A DNA stretch of 64,000 bases from Selaginella moellendorffii (Eukaryota; Streptophyta; Lycopodiopsida; Selaginellales; Selaginellaceae), in the NCBI RefSeq assembly GCF_000143415.4, contig NW_003314283.1:567495-631494 (forward strand). Reading direction: 5' to 3'. Position numbers and translations under genes: made by a program. This document shows positions 34,257-45,646 of the stretch, one piece after another; position 1 is the stretch's first letter; each line of letters begins with the position of its first letter. The notes beneath the pieces were generated by a model that searched no databases, had not been told where the DNA came from, and worked only from the letters and a program-made list of their open reading frames with translations.

Positions 34257-35180
34257 CTAGACGCTAGCCTTGATCGACTGGCTATACGAAGTTTGCCGGT
34301 CGAAGAACACGGACCAAAACATGACACCACCGTACTTTGGAGAGGATCTAATCCGTGGAAGTACTTGGCTCCTCAAAACTTGGCTGGGCACAAACCCAGA
34401 TCCCGCCGCCGCTGGCGCCGCCGGCAATCCCATGAAGATCTTCACATTGGGCGTCTTGGAATTCCACTCCTTCCAAGAATCCAGGAGCCTGGTGGTGTTA
34501 CTGCCATCGTACTGGCAGGGAGGATTGTTGTAGAATTGTACGTAGACGTAGTCGAAGAGCCCTTGCTTGGCGATGGCGGATCCCAGGTTTGCATCTGGAA
34601 ATGGGCACTGCGGAGCCGCCGAGATCAAAACCCTGCGGCTCGAGCCTCTAGAAACGTCCCGGATCGCTTGGGCGAGCAGCGCGTACCTATCCGGGATCGC
34701 TCCATTCTCGATATCAAAGTCGATTCCATCCAAGACCGCGGATCCCAGAGGCCTGGAGCTGGATCGACCACCCAAGAAATTGTTCCACAGGTATCTCGCC
34801 ACGGATCTGGCGTCGCTGGCGGAGGAGATGGTGTAATTCCCCACCGCTCCGCCGAGCGAGAGGAGGATCTGGATGCCTTTGCTCTGGCAGGAGGCGATCT
34901 GGGAGCTCAGTGTCACGCAGCCATTCGAGGATGGGTCGCAGTGGCCGGCGAGATTGAGCTGGGGGATCTGGCCGCCACCGAAAACGTTGAGGAAGGAGAG
35001 CATGATGATCTTGTAGGTGCCATTGCTGCAAGCGTTGGCGAGCGATCCTTCGTTGCCGTTTTGGCCCCAGTATATTGCGATGGATCCTTTTGCTGCTGAT
35101 GCTTTTGGAGCCACTGGTGCTAGCACTGCGAGGATCACTAGGAACATAGCCAGCATTTTGCTTTGCTCAAACATTGCCAT
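34257..35180 (-). CDS. Class III acidic chitinase (GH18, hevamine type)
   Basis: Single-exon gene on the minus strand, ATG 35178-35180, stop TAG 34257-34259, 307 residues. The first ~29 residues ([19 protein letters not shown]) form a signal peptide, so the enzyme is secreted or vacuolar. GH18 landmarks: [16 protein letters not shown] at the mature start, [15 protein letters not shown] (the SxGG strand) and the catalytic [11 protein letters not shown], which has the full D-x-x-D-x-D-x-E motif. Further on are [19 protein letters not shown] and [11 protein letters not shown]. Length and Cys placement fit the hevamine/class III family, which cleaves chitin and often has lysozyme activity and defence roles. 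There is no chitin-binding domain, unlike the paralogue at 43.5 kb. The catalytic site is intact. Confidence 0.95.
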   Translation of the reverse strand: MAMFEQSKMLAMFLVILAVLAPVAPKASAAKGSIAIYWGQNGNEGSLANACSNGTYKIIMLSFLNVFGGGQIPQLNLAGHCDPSSNGCVTLSSQIASCQSKGIQILLSLGGAVGNYTISSASDARSVARYLWNNFLGGRSSSRPLGSAVLDGIDFDIENGAIPDRYALLAQAIRDVSRGSSRRVLISAAPQCPFPDANLGSAIAKQGLFDYVYVQFYNNPPCQYDGSNTTRLLDSWKEWNSKTPNVKIFMGLPAAPAAAGSGFVPSQVLRSQVLPRIRSSPKYGGVMFWSVFFDRQTSYSQSIKASV

Positions 35181-35240
35181 TATTTTCTTTGTTGGAAGTA
35201 CGAGATGAGCTTTTTGGAATGCCTCGGTTTGGGTTGGACT

Positions 35241-35246
35241 TATATA
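35241..35246 (-). promoter_or_regulatory. Probable TATA box of the class III chitinase gene
   Basis: On the minus strand GAGGTATATAAGTCC lies about 61 bp upstream of the ATG, a typical distance for a plant TATA box with a short leader. Confidence 0.5.
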
Positions 35247-35349
35247 CCTCGGGGCAACGCGGAAAGAAAGTCAGAGCTAGTAAGATTTGACTTTGACAAT
35301 TATGATGAAAAAATAAAAGTAGCACCATGTTGAGACTTTGAATTTGGGG

Positions 35350-35819
35350 ACGCAAGCATTTGTTTTATTTGATGTGTCTCTAGTATCAAACCACAAGTGT
35401 TAATTGCTGGATATAACAGTAAGAATGTTTTATTCTGAATCTATAATTTGCAACAAACAAAAACAATCTGGCAAAAGAGAATAGTCTCATACTTATACAA
35501 ATAATTAGTGGTTCAAACTGCATTGATATTACAACTTAAATTAAGCAAGCTAATTTTATATATATATATATATCTATAGAAACTCACAGTACTCCCCCAA
35601 ATATCCTCATTGGTTACTTTATAGACTTTAAAAATTACACATTTCAGTAAGGCTTCATATATTTAATGCTTTTTGCAAAAAAAACCAAATGATAATAATT
35701 TACCTCATTCCACAACTTTTTTCTTTATAAATCTTAGGCATATCTATATATTATTAATTCTTAGATTAATCTATTATCATATTATATTTTTATATTTGTG
35801 AAAAAGTTTTTAATACCTT

Positions 35820-35860
<41 letters not shown>

Positions 35861-36039
35861 CAAATGAGCATTATATATTTACACATATGCATATTTATTG
35901 TTTTGAATTGCATGCAAAAATATTATGCATACAATCACTTTTCAATTGCTATATAAGCAATAAAAATATGATTGTATGTATAATATTTTTATTATAGAGT
36001 TTTAACTTCTTATACACACTTAGAATGGAAATCCAAGTT
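35350..36039. other. AT-rich region with AT microsatellites
   Basis: No gene. It holds (AT)n runs, the longest at 35,825-35,857 (33 bp), and a shorter one near 35,560. Confidence 0.6.
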
Positions 36040-36770
36040 TGTAATGTACATGGATTTTACCCTTTACTTTAAAGTGATTTACTATAACATAACTATGGAA
36101 TGGAACTATAACTTTTAAATGTGTGAGCAAAGGGTAGTGGAGTAAAACTCAAATTTCAAGGCAAAAACTAAATTATATTTCAAGTTGGTTGAATATGCTT
36201 AATCTACCCACTATCTTTATTATATATACATAGGCATATTGTACATATTATACATATTATACATACATGCATTATATATGCATGTAAGCATATGCATTAT
36301 ACATACATATATATATTATACATATTATACATACATTCCTCCCCTTTTATTTTTTCCTCTTGAGGAAGGCTTTCACCCCAATTTCAAGAGTTAGTCTCTG
36401 AAACAATCACAAAAACTTATTAAATATGGATTGATATGAGATTGCAAATTTGGATGTGGGAACAATATTGTTGTATTCAAGACAACCTCTATATACTATA
36501 GATATGTGTCACTTGCAAATTCAGACACTTATAATAAGTTTCTTTAATTAAGTCAAGTATATTTGATTAATAGTATTTAAAAATTTCATCTTTATGCTCT
36601 TTTGGCCAAGTGCAAATGTGAAGATCAATTTCTCAACTGATTGATAAAGGGTCTAGCAATATTAACCTCTTATCATAACAGTAATGAAAAAATATTTAAA
36701 AGAACTTGTTAACAAATAACTTTTAATACTCACAATCACATTTGCAACACACTCTTCTCCCCCCAAATAG
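36040..36770 (+). repeat. Unnamed repeat family, copy B (strongly AT-decayed)
   Basis: Aligns with copy A (21.1-22.3 kb): TTTTACCCTTTACTTTAAAG, CAAGTTGGTTGAATATGCTT, CTACCCACTATCTTTATTAT, GGCTTTCACCCCAATTTC and GAGTTAGTCTCTGAAACAA, then ATCTTTATGCTCTTTTGGCC and AACAAATAACTTTTAATAC. Differences from copy A are overwhelmingly C in A to T here and G in A to A here, and part of the 5' half is deleted. A tract of ATATAC repeats near 36,220-36,330 replaces the poly-C site. Confidence 0.6.
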
Positions 36771-38739
36771 GATCAATGTCCCCGTAAATGCATACTCTAG
36801 ACTAGTCTAAACCATTGCCAAAGAAACAACTCTAAAAAAAGTTTGTAATATATATATTTTATGAGAAATATATCAACTTAAATGAATTAAAGGGTAATCT
36901 TTTAATTTAATGCAAATATCCTACAACTCAAACACCTTTTAGCTCTCACCGACATAGAAATGACCAACAAAATCAGCCACCTTTGCTATATTAGGTGTCA
37001 TCTATCTTACAAAAGATGATATGCCCCTACCTATATATGATATAGAGAGATAAACTAAAGGCTTCAACCCTCTTAAACAAACAAACTAAACCTATTAGTA
37101 AAGTTTAAAAAGGTTACTATAGGTGATGTGACCAATCAATAGCAATTACCCCATAACTAAATGCTTCATCATACACACAAAGTGTCGAAACTAGTTTATA
37201 TATACTATCCCAAACCCAAAGATCAATAAATAGACAATACTAAAGTCACAGACAAAGATATCTTAAAGGCAATAAATTATTAATAAATAAATCTTAAATT
37301 AGAACACAAATGTATTTCAATTAAGTTATTATGTAATAAACCAATACAATATAGGAACCACCAAGATCACTATGGTTTAAAGTCATAGGATTAACCATCA
37401 AATAAAATTTAATAGCAAGTGTATCATAAAAAAAACTAATAAAATATCATTAATTGGCAAGCAAAATGCTCATGAATGTATCACTTAAATGAAATAATAT
37501 TCTAATCTATTAGAAACAGCTGTAATAATAATTAACATTTCATAATGAATGTCGCAAAAATAAATAAACACTTGTTCATATAAATTATTGCATTAGCTAG
37601 TCTCAATAGATCTCAATCAACAATATAGAGGAATTAGATTTTTTCAAGAAAGTGTTAACAATATCCTACTAATAACTTAAACTCAAAAAACCAATCTAAA
37701 ATAAACTATAAAGAATATATGGTAATGTAGAAAGTTAAGACAACAACTAACCATCAAAAAATATCATTGATCATTCTAATAATAGAGATGCATAATTATC
37801 ATTGAGTAATAATCCACCATCCCGAAGAATGTCAAATCATTTAACATTAATAATAATTAAGCAAGATCTCTAATAAAGATATCAACTATTCCAATCATTA
37901 CTAATGATTGCCAAATGCAAATACCAACTTCAATATTAGAACTAATGAGCTAAAATGCTTTCCCTAATAACTCTTAACAAATGAAATAATAAATATAATA
38001 ACCCAAATAGCCTAAAGTTTAAAGAAGTATATAATTATATCTCACCTAACAATAATTACAAGTTTTACATTAACCAACTTTAATACCAAAGAAGAAATCA
38101 TGATATAACTCACAATACCCTCTTTAATATATCCATAAGCTAAACTTTATAATATAAAAGTTAATGAAAAGCATTATTGTATCAATCCACAAGCTAAGCA
38201 TGATAAAGTTATGCTCAATAAGTGATCACTAAACAATCCTTTATGAATCCATTTTCTAAAACATGATATAATTCACTTTATAACAAGCACAAGAAGAATC
38301 ATCAATGATCAATATATCCTCAACTCAAATTTTATAAAGAACCAAGAATTTCAATATTGATAATTAACTCTTCCTTTTATGAAGCTAGTATAGTTTATGA
38401 ATAAATCACTTTTGGAGGAAAAGTTAAAACTTAACCAATCTCATCTAAAACACAATTAACTCAACTTATCATTCAATTCATTTGAACACTAACATAATTA
38501 CTAACTAGTAAAATGCATAAATGCTAATAACACAAAGGTATAACCAAACTATCAATATAATTTTCATTGAGACTAGTGAAATAAAATATTAATCTCTAAT
38601 GGCCCCTACCAAACATTAACCACCTGAATTACCACAATGGAAAATTTAACCTTCCAACTTTCTCTATAGAGAGATATCCTATTTCACTATATATGCAATA
38701 ATATTGTAATAGCTTTGATTAGGTTTTCAAAATGATTAT
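36771..38739. other. Very AT-rich sequence without identifiable genes
   Basis: No frame longer than about 60 codons and no recognisable domain. It lies between two decayed copies of the same repeat, so it may be the internal part of one old element. Confidence 0.45.
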
Positions 38740-39300
38740 TAGTTTTTACCCTTTATTTTATAATAGTTTACCATAGAATAATTATGAAGCAGAACTTAAA
38801 CCTTTGTCCAAAGCACATATGGTTTTCACTTTTTACTCTATAATGGTTTACCATAAGAAAACCATTAGATACATGAGCCAAAGGTAGTGAAATCTAAGTT
38901 TAAGGCTTTATGCCACTAAATGAAGGTACAAAGCTAAACTCCTGAATATATAAATAGGGAGCATAATAAATTGGAGCACAAAATAACTTTGGAGTATAAA
39001 CCCTAATGAGCAAAGAGACAAAAGTACAAAACAATATTGGAGCAGTCTTAAAACTTTCAGCATCTTAATATTAAGTCTAGCATGTAAAATAGAGCCAAAT
39101 AGAATCTAATGTTATTTTAGCATACCCATGGCCTAATGCAAGGATATGAATACTCACTAACTAACATGGTATAAAACTTAAACCAGATATAAAACAAGAA
39201 CAAGCACGCTAACTCTTGGTATGGAGCTTAAGCTTATACCTAAGTCAAATGTAAAACAAGAACAAGCACGCAAGCAAAAGTTAGACTATGCTTATTAAGT
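38740..39300 (+). repeat. Unnamed repeat family, copy C (5' half, AT-decayed)
   Basis: Aligns with the first half of copy A: TTTTACCCTTTATTTTATAA, GAAGCAGAACTTAAACC, AGAGCCAAATAGAATCTAAT, GCATACCCATGGCCTAATGC and AACAAGAACAAGCACGC. Where copy A has CGGAGTCTGGCGCTATTTCG, this copy has TAGAATCTAATGTTATTTTA, all but a few changes being transitions. The tail AAACCAGATATAAAACAAGA appears twice (39,180 and 39,250), a small local duplication. Confidence 0.6.
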
Positions 39301-39780
39301 AATTTGAAGAGTTAATGCCAATAGCAATACATATTGCTCCGAAATTATTAAGAGTCAAGGTCAATATCTCACATTTGTCCACTCAGGTTTGAGTTCTTCA
39401 ATAGTGCCATATTTATGAGGCTGTTGAGATCTAGGGGTAAATGGCCATTAGTTAAGTTGGCTTTATTGTTGTAGGACTTTACTCATACAAGCCAGATTTA
39501 TAACTCAATTATTTCGAAACCAGATTCAATGTTAGAGTGAATTTACCATCTTTTGAAAAAAGAGATTGAAAGTTTGAAAAGATCAAATTTCAAACTGAAA
39601 ACTTCTTCAAATGTTATTATTAATGTTGCTATGCCACCGATATCAATATTAAACTGGTATATACAACCAGCTAGAAATGGGGAGACCAGCCAAGAAACAC
39701 ATACTGTTACTAATAGCCACTGGTACCATATAAGAAAATAAGCCTTTAAGCTTTCTAATTATTATTATTAAGCTTTTTTC

Positions 39781-40840
39781 TTAGTACTCTTGCTGGAGTT
39801 TTGTGCATACAGCCGTTGTTGCAGAAGTCGGACCTTCTCATAAAACAAAAAAAAAATTAGCAAAATCTTCTTGATACCAAGAATCTAAACTTACATAGCT
39901 GGAGGCATGGTTGCTTCAATGCAGGATCTTCTTCAAGAGAGGTTGGCTGGAGCCCATAGATCATCTCACAGCTCATGTCTTCAAAATCTACAAAAACGCT
40001 GAGGGTGATCAAAGAGGAAATAAAAACATCAATCTTCTCGTACTTGGTGTCATGGTGAGAGGCAACCCAAAGTCATTTGTGAAGAAATCCTGGGTGGGAA
40101 TTTTACACATATTTACGCACATTCCAACACAATTGCTGTTCTCTAGATACCTGGAAACGTAGTTTTACATGCTTAGTTCTCTTCTTTGTAGAAATCTCAC
40201 CTGCATTTAAGAATCTTCACACCACTTTTTTGTTTCACTCCATTCACTTCTACCTCAAACCGCTGTCAAAGAGTTTGATATAGAAAAGAACAAACTAGGA
40301 TCAATTCGAGGATTTTTTTTACCTCGCAAGGTCCTACGAGCCACTGGAAAAATGGCACCGTGATCGCCGCATTGAACTCGCAAGCCCATTTAGTTGGAGG
40401 AAATAGTTTTCGAAACTATATCACAATGCATCACATAGATAAAACTCGAAGAGGAAAATCTTGATAGTACCGTTTCTGGAGCTCCGGGAGGCATGATTGA
40501 TAGAAGAACTTCACGAACAAGAGCTCGCTGCTCTACCGGATTTCTTCCCTGAAGAACACCTCGCGATACATCCACGAAGCCATCATATCCAGTCTTTTTG
40601 CTAGCTCTCCCTACATTAGAATTCTTTTGATCATACAAGGACAATATAAACCATGTAAGAATCTTTATCCATACCTGTGGCATTCTCCATCTTCCTGGCA
40701 AAGAGGGACATGAAAGCTCTGTCAAAGATTGAATCCTTGTATCGTGTCTTCTGGCCCATTGGCGCTGGCTTTCCCGACGGCTCCGCGATCTCACAGCGAA
40801 TCAAGCTTCTACTATGCAGTGAAACGGAGCTCATCGCCAT
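39781..40840 (-). CDS. D27-like carotenoid isomerase (DUF4033), copy 1
   Basis: Minus strand, ATG 40838-40840. Seven exons are separated by ~50-90 bp introns, and the last tiny exon ends TAC TAA at 39781-39783. Landmarks: [76 protein letters not shown] followed by [27 protein letters not shown] followed by [14 protein letters not shown], and [14 protein letters not shown]. These match the D27 family, including the Cys-rich C-x-x-M-C-x-x-x-C segment thought to hold iron. D27 isomerises all-trans to 9-cis-beta-carotene in the plastid, the first strigolactone step; D27-like paralogues act on related carotenoids. The first intron is 51 bp here and 50 bp in copy 2, so only splicing keeps both in frame. 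A tRNA-Lys gene lies 85 bp upstream. Confidence 0.85.
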
Positions 40841-40925
40841 TCCAAAAGAACCAGAAAAAAAACTAATCTACAACCAAAACGAGAGAGCCAGCGTGTGCCA
40901 AGCACGCAACACAAACCAAAAAATC

Positions 40926-40998
40926 CGCCGCCCGTGGGGCTCGAACCCACGACCACAAGGTTAAGAGCCTTGCGCTCTACCAACTGAGCTAGGGCGGC
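40926..40998 (-). tRNA. tRNA-Lys (anticodon CTT), minus strand
   Basis: A 73-nt cloverleaf: acceptor GCCGCCC/GGGCGGC with discriminator G, D-arm TAGCTCAGTTGGTAGAGC, anticodon loop CTCTTAA with CTT, and T-arm GTGGGTTCGAGCCCCAC. All stems pair, with intact A and B boxes. It lies just upstream of D27-like copy 1. Confidence 0.95.
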
Positions 40999-41034
40999 TT
41001 TGCTTGTCAGAAAGATAAAATTGTATACATTTGA

Positions 41035-42540
41035 TTAGTGTCCATTTCGTTTGAGAATGGCAACCACGAACACCAGTATCACAGGAGCCAAAGTTAGTGC
41101 AAAGTAGAACAATCCCTCTCTAAATGCCGCTTTTTGATCGTCTTCTCCTTCTTCACTTGATGGTTTTGTGTAGGACGAGTTGTAGCGAGTGTACTTCCTT
41201 GGAATGAGCTCGAAGTAGTCCCGGTAAGCGTTCACGTCCCATGTTGAGTTTTCACTTACTTTGAGCTTCTCCGCGGCCTAGAAAGTTTTTGATTGAAGAG
41301 ATCCGAAACTATATGACGAGGTTCTTTGATTTACCTCGAAACTAAATATGAGTTGCTTGGCTCTTTTCTTGACGCTCTGACTTGAATGCGAGACAAGCTT
41401 GTCATAGATCACGCGAGCTTCACGCGATCTGGAGTGAAAGAAAGACTACTTTGTGAAAGAGAAAAGCTGGAGATTATTTTACCTATTCATGGATTCGAGG
41501 CACAATGCCTTTGAGAGCGCTGCTTGTCCATGGAGCTCGCTCTGCCAAGCAGAAAAATCGAATTTTGCTTTAGAACAACGACTAAAACTTCATGACTGGA
41601 ACCTGGAAAACCATCTTCTCCATGACAATCTCAAAGTTTTGCACTGCATCTCTTAACTTGCCACTCTTGAGCAATCCTTCTGCTTTACTCATGATCTGCA
41701 ACGTAACTACATGTTCCACCATTTAGAAATCGAGAGATCTGAAAAAAAAGAGGAATACAAACCTCTTGGCACTCGGAAGAAACTCTCGGATCAATATCCA
41801 GGCCCATTTTTCGTCGATACTCGGCAAGCAACTCTTTAGTCTTTGCTTCGCGAGCTTTCTTTTCCTCATCAGTTTCAAGCTCTTCTCCCGGTTTTATTGT
41901 TCGTCCTCCTCCAAACTACAAGAAAAACAAAGATCAAAGATCAAACACAAAACGTCTCATCTCTTCGTCCAGAAAAAAAAAAAAAAGAAAACTGATTTTT
42001 TACCGTCTTGGAGATGTTTGGAGGCCGCGGGAACACACCCCACGTAGAAACCTTGGGCTTGTACAAATCATCTCCAGATTTCGATGCATCCTCGACGTCT
42101 CTCGTGATGATCTCCACTTCCGGGAGCTGTCCGGGAGGCGGAGCTTCAAACTCGGCGATCAATCCCGCCGGCCGCCCCGGCTTCTTCTTCTCGGAGAAGT
42201 CCAGCCCCACGAATTCCATCCCCTTCTTCCTGATCTCCAGCGTGAGGGAGTCCTGAGGCCGTGGAGCTCGCCTCTTGATCACTCCATCTCTCGTGATAAT
42301 CTCGACTTCCACCTCGTTCGACGATAATGACCTCTTCTCCTCCTCTTTGCTCTTCTTGATTTTCATCTCCTCCATTTTCTTTCGATAAGCAGCGGCTCGC
42401 TCCATCGCGCTTTGCGGCCCATTTTGATCCGAGCTAGAAGCTCGCGGTGTAATTCGACTGAAACTCTGGATTCTACCACTCACCCAGCTCGCGGAGCACG
42501 ACGCGTCCATTCCCTCCTTCCCGCTAGCCCTAAAACACAT
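41035..42540 (-). CDS. Conserved plant chloroplast protein with TPR-like region and C-terminal membrane anchor
   Basis: Minus strand, ATG at 42538-42540 (an alternative in-frame Met lies 10 codons on), stop at 41035-41037, about six exons. The N-terminus is Ser/Arg-rich, suggesting plastid import, followed by a charged helix (AAYRKKMEEMKIKKSKEEEK). Two repeats of the phrase EVEIITRD flank FVGLDFSEKKKPGRPAGLI. A conserved STWGVFPRPPNISKT is followed by FGGGRTIKPGEELETDEEKK, LDIDPRVSSECQE, then TPR-like helices (AEGLLKSGKLRDAVQNFEIV, SELHGQAALSKALCLES, EARVIYDKLVSHSSQSVKKR). It ends with one hydrophobic segment LFYFALTLAPVILVFVVAIL. I recall this architecture from uncharacterised land-plant proteins annotated as TPR-like. 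Its function is unknown. Confidence 0.75.
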
Positions 42541-42629
42541 GTTTAAACTTTTGAAAAACTTCTTTAAAGACTGATGTGTCAATACAAAAGCCTGACACGT
42601 GGAGTAGTTTATCTCGCCACGTCACTACC

Positions 42630-43104
42630 TTAGTTTACAGTATGTGTGGCCCAGGTGGCCTTATTGTCCGACGTGTAGATGACAACGTTGCCATCGTTTT
42701 GGGTGACGAGGCGGTACTGCTCGTCGTCCTTGCTGCTGACGTCAATGGTATCGCTGTCCCAGACTGCCACGTCGGCGTCGTTGAAGATGACGAGGTTCCC
42801 ATTTCCTTGGAGCAAGACATAGCAACCAGATGCTTTCTTATCGGTGCGTGATGCCCAGAGAGGCTTGTTATCGCTTGTCCGATACAAAACTAAATTACAA
42901 TCCGATTGCATTATCTGTACATTATAAATCAGAATGTATTGTGAATTGATTCTCACAAACCAGATTGAAACGCCCATCTTGGGATTTGATGTTGTTCCTC
43001 ACTAAATTGTTGCTCTTGAGCCTCGCATTGTGGCCTAAAATGTCTGCTGCTTGAGAGAGACTAACAACAAGAAGAAGGATTGAGATCAAGATCCCTGTGA
43101 TCAT
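42630..43104 (-). CDS. Secreted mannose-binding (GNA-type, bulb) lectin
   Basis: Minus strand, ATG 43102-43104, stop TAA at 42630-42632. One ~46 bp intron splits the gene near 42,916-42,962. A signal peptide (MITGILISILLLVVSLSQAA) is followed by a single B-lectin domain. The three carbohydrate-site strands with consensus Q-x-D-x-N-x-V-x-Y are visible as QSDCNLVLY, QGNGNLVIF and QNDGNVVIY. The first and third keep the key Asp and Asn; the second has Gly for Asp, so two sites should bind mannose. The mature protein is about 110-120 residues, as usual for GNA lectins. It diverges from the CBM18-GH18 chitinase gene with only ~350 bp between starts, suggesting joint regulation in defence. Confidence 0.85.
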
Positions 43105-43454
43105 TGGAAAGAGTGTTGGTGATCACCCTCCTTGACGAATTTTGGAGAACCTCTCCTTCTTGGAAGAAGATCAGATCATGATTTATAGTGGTGGAATTTG
43201 ATTTTGAATTGGTGGTGGAGCTTAGTGCTCCACTATGTTTTGAATTGGTCTTTGACATTGATATATTACTGCCACCTCAGGCCTACAGTCTTTACTGGTC
43301 AAAGTCTCCTTGAAACTGGTGTTGACTGCACGTTTCCAAAGAGGAGAGTTCAAAAGAAAACAGCAATCTTCCGCGGTTTTCAAAGGAATGATGGACTTTC
43401 TCGGCACTACTTAACAAGCGTCTTCTTTTCTTTTCTTTGCAGATTCACCTAGAC

Positions 43455-44525
43455 ATGAAGATAATCACAAGTGTTGTTCTCTGCTTGTTCTTGATCAATT
43501 CTGTGAGCATCAAAGTTCTTGCACAAGATGGCTCTTGCTCAGCAGCCAAGCTTTGCCAATCCGGTTACTGCTGTAGCAAGTTTGGTTACTGTGGCACCAC
43601 CGATGCATACTGTGGATCTGGAAACTGTGCTTCACAGTGCCCAGGTAGCGGAGGTGGCGGCGGCGGCGGCGGTGGTGGCGGCGGTGGAAGCACAACCAAG
43701 GGTGGCATAGCAATATACTGGGGCCAAGATGGAAATGAAGGGACCTTGCTCAGCGCTTGCAACACTGGAAGATACCGCATTCTTATCATCTCCTTCCTTT
43801 CGCAGTTTGGAAGAGGGCAAACCCCACTTCTCAACCTTGCCGGGCACTGCGATCCACCCTCCGGTGGCTGCAAAGGCCTCACTTCGGACATCAACGCTTG
43901 CAAGAGCAAAGGCATCAAGGTTCTCCTGTCGATCGGCGGTGGCGCCGGAAGCTATGGCCTCTCTTCGTCCAGCGATGGCCAGTCCGTCGCCACCTACATC
44001 TGGAACAACTATTTGGGCGGTTCTTCGGGCAATCGTCCGCTTGGGTCCGCTGTTCTTGACGGCGTCGACTTTGACATCGAGACGGGCAACACTCCACAGC
44101 AGTATTACATCGCCATGGCTCAGAAGCTCAAATCTTTCAATTGTAACTTGATTCTAAGCGCTGCTCCTCAGTGTCCAATCCCAGACGCAAGCCTTGGATC
44201 CGTGATCAAGGTTCCCGGGCTGTTCACATATGTGTTCGTGCAGTTCTATAACAATCCACAGTGTCAGTACAACAACAATGGAGTTTCCGGGATCTTGGGC
44301 TCTTGGAATAATTGGGTTTCAAACTCCGTCACCCCAAGCACTGTCAAGGTTTTCATGGGATTGCCAGCATCACCTCAAGCTGCTGGGTCTGGATACATGC
44401 CTCCTAATGTTCTTACGTCCCAGGTCTTGCCAACCATCAAGGGCTCCTCCAAGTACGGAGGTGTGATGCTTTACTCTGTGGCTTATGACAAGTCGTACAG
44501 CAGTGCCATCGTCTCCAGTGTTTGA
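43455..44525 (+). CDS. Chitinase with hevein-type CBM18 fused to a class III GH18 domain
   Basis: Single exon, ATG 43455 to a TGA ending at 44525, about 356 residues. A signal peptide ([20 protein letters not shown]) is followed by a CBM18/hevein domain: [20 protein letters not shown] then [15 protein letters not shown], with eight Cys in hevein spacing and the aromatic chitin-binding residues. A linker of SG plus about 13 Gly leads to [20 protein letters not shown], the GH18 start. [14 protein letters not shown] and the catalytic [11 protein letters not shown] (complete D-x-x-D-x-D-x-E), [19 protein letters not shown] and [10 protein letters not shown] follow. Hevein domains are normally found on GH19 class I/IV plant chitinases, so the combination with GH18 is unusual. 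An in-frame acceptor-like TTGCAG just upstream suggests a 5'-UTR intron. Confidence 0.93.
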   Translation: MKIITSVVLCLFLINSVSIKVLAQDGSCSAAKLCQSGYCCSKFGYCGTTDAYCGSGNCASQCPGSGGGGGGGGGGGGGSTTKGGIAIYWGQDGNEGTLLSACNTGRYRILIISFLSQFGRGQTPLLNLAGHCDPPSGGCKGLTSDINACKSKGIKVLLSIGGGAGSYGLSSSSDGQSVATYIWNNYLGGSSGNRPLGSAVLDGVDFDIETGNTPQQYYIAMAQKLKSFNCNLILSAAPQCPIPDASLGSVIKVPGLFTYVFVQFYNNPQCQYNNNGVSGILGSWNNWVSNSVTPSTVKVFMGLPASPQAAGSGYMPPNVLTSQVLPTIKGSSKYGGVMLYSVAYDKSYSSAIVSSV

Positions 44526-45288
44526 GAGAAAATAAGCTGCTGTTCATAATAATGTGCAACTTATGAAAGAGTGCAAAAACGTTTTCTAGAATATTTCTTA
44601 CACCCAAGGTAAGATGTGGAAACATGATCATGATATATCAAAATTCGATTTTCGAGCTCAATGTATCCATGAGAGAAATTAATCTTCTTGTGTCAATTAT
44701 TTACGGCAAGATTCAAGCCCCGTTTTTACTGTCTAGTGTTTTTACCAAAATGGAGCGACAAGTTTGCGCTTGAATATTAATTGCTGTGAGGTCGTGAATC
44801 CCTTGCAAGAGTGCTTGCTCTAGATTTTTTGCTAGATAGATTTCTTTCATTCTTACTCTTTCTTTTATCGTTTCAATGTTGCTTCTGGCACTGCTGGTGC
44901 ATCACTCGATCGCTCTCAACTTGGTCCCAAGGCAAGACTTTCGAGGCGATTTGCCTCTCGTAGCCCTCTCACGCCTTCGCGCTGCTGCCCTGGTACTGTT
45001 TTGGGTTAGGAACTTTGCCTCATGGCGCCAGTACTCCTCGCTCCTGATCATTGCCGGGTTAGAAGAACGAACAAAGAAAAATCATCGTCTCCCGCTCCTC
45101 TTCGCCACCGCCTCAAGAGCTCTGGGCCTCGGGTTCTTTCCGGCTCAACGATTCATCTCGTTCTTCCCACCGGAGCGTGTGCTGAATCCAGGCCCGGCAG
45201 AGAGGGTTTCCTCCAGCGAATCGGGGGACGAAGATAAAGCTAGACGACTTAACGTGAAAGTTGGCACGAGATTAATGTTAAACAAGAA

Positions 45289-45369
45289 GTTGAGATGGCC
45301 GAGTTGGTCTAAGGCGCCAGATTAAGGTTCTGGTCCGCAAGGGCGTGGGTTCGAATCCCACTCTCAACA
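45289..45369 (+). tRNA. tRNA-Leu (anticodon AAG)
   Basis: An 81-nt type II tRNA: acceptor GTTGAGA/TCTCAAC with discriminator A, D-arm GGCCGAGTTGGTCTAAGGCG, anticodon stem CCAGA/TCTGG with loop TTAAGGT, extended variable arm TCCGCAAGGGC, and T-arm GTGGGTTCGAATCCCAC. Anticodon AAG at 45324-45326. All stems pair. Confidence 0.95.
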
Positions 45370-45515
45370 CAAGATTAGTTCATGGTTTCTCTTTTATAAC
45401 TAAATCTAAAGCGCTGCTACTTGATATTGTTTCAGTTTTGCATCCAACATCCAACTTTCAGGCTTAAAAGATGAAACTAGAAATTTGTCGATTTTTCTTC
45501 CCAATCACATGCAAA

Positions 45516-45588
45516 GCCGCCCTAGCTCAGTTGGTAGAGCGCAAGGCTCTTAACCTTGTGGTCGGGGGTTCGAGCCCCCCGGGCGGCG
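45516..45588 (+). tRNA. tRNA-Lys (anticodon CTT), plus strand
   Basis: 73-nt cloverleaf identical to the minus-strand copy except in the T-stem (GGGGGTTCGAGCCCCCC here). Anticodon CTT at 45549-45551. It ends 58 bp before D27-like copy 2, mirroring the arrangement of copy 1. Confidence 0.95.
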
Positions 45589-45646
45589 GTTATTGCAATC
45601 TCGTTTTGCTCGTGGCATTTTTTAATTTTTTTCTGGTTCTTGCGGA

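Noticed and set aside
34293-35099. 268-codon plus-strand frame opposite the chitinase
   Set aside because: Antisense shadow of the intact GH18 gene; no independent signal.
35825-36330. AT and ATATAC tracts considered as a matrix-attachment or replication element
   Set aside because: Simple repeats alone do not support such a function, and they lie in decayed repeat sequence.
44876-45325. 149-codon plus-strand frame MLLLALLVHHSIALN and on
   Set aside because: It runs into the tRNA-Leu gene at its 3' end and shows no recognisable domain; most likely chance.
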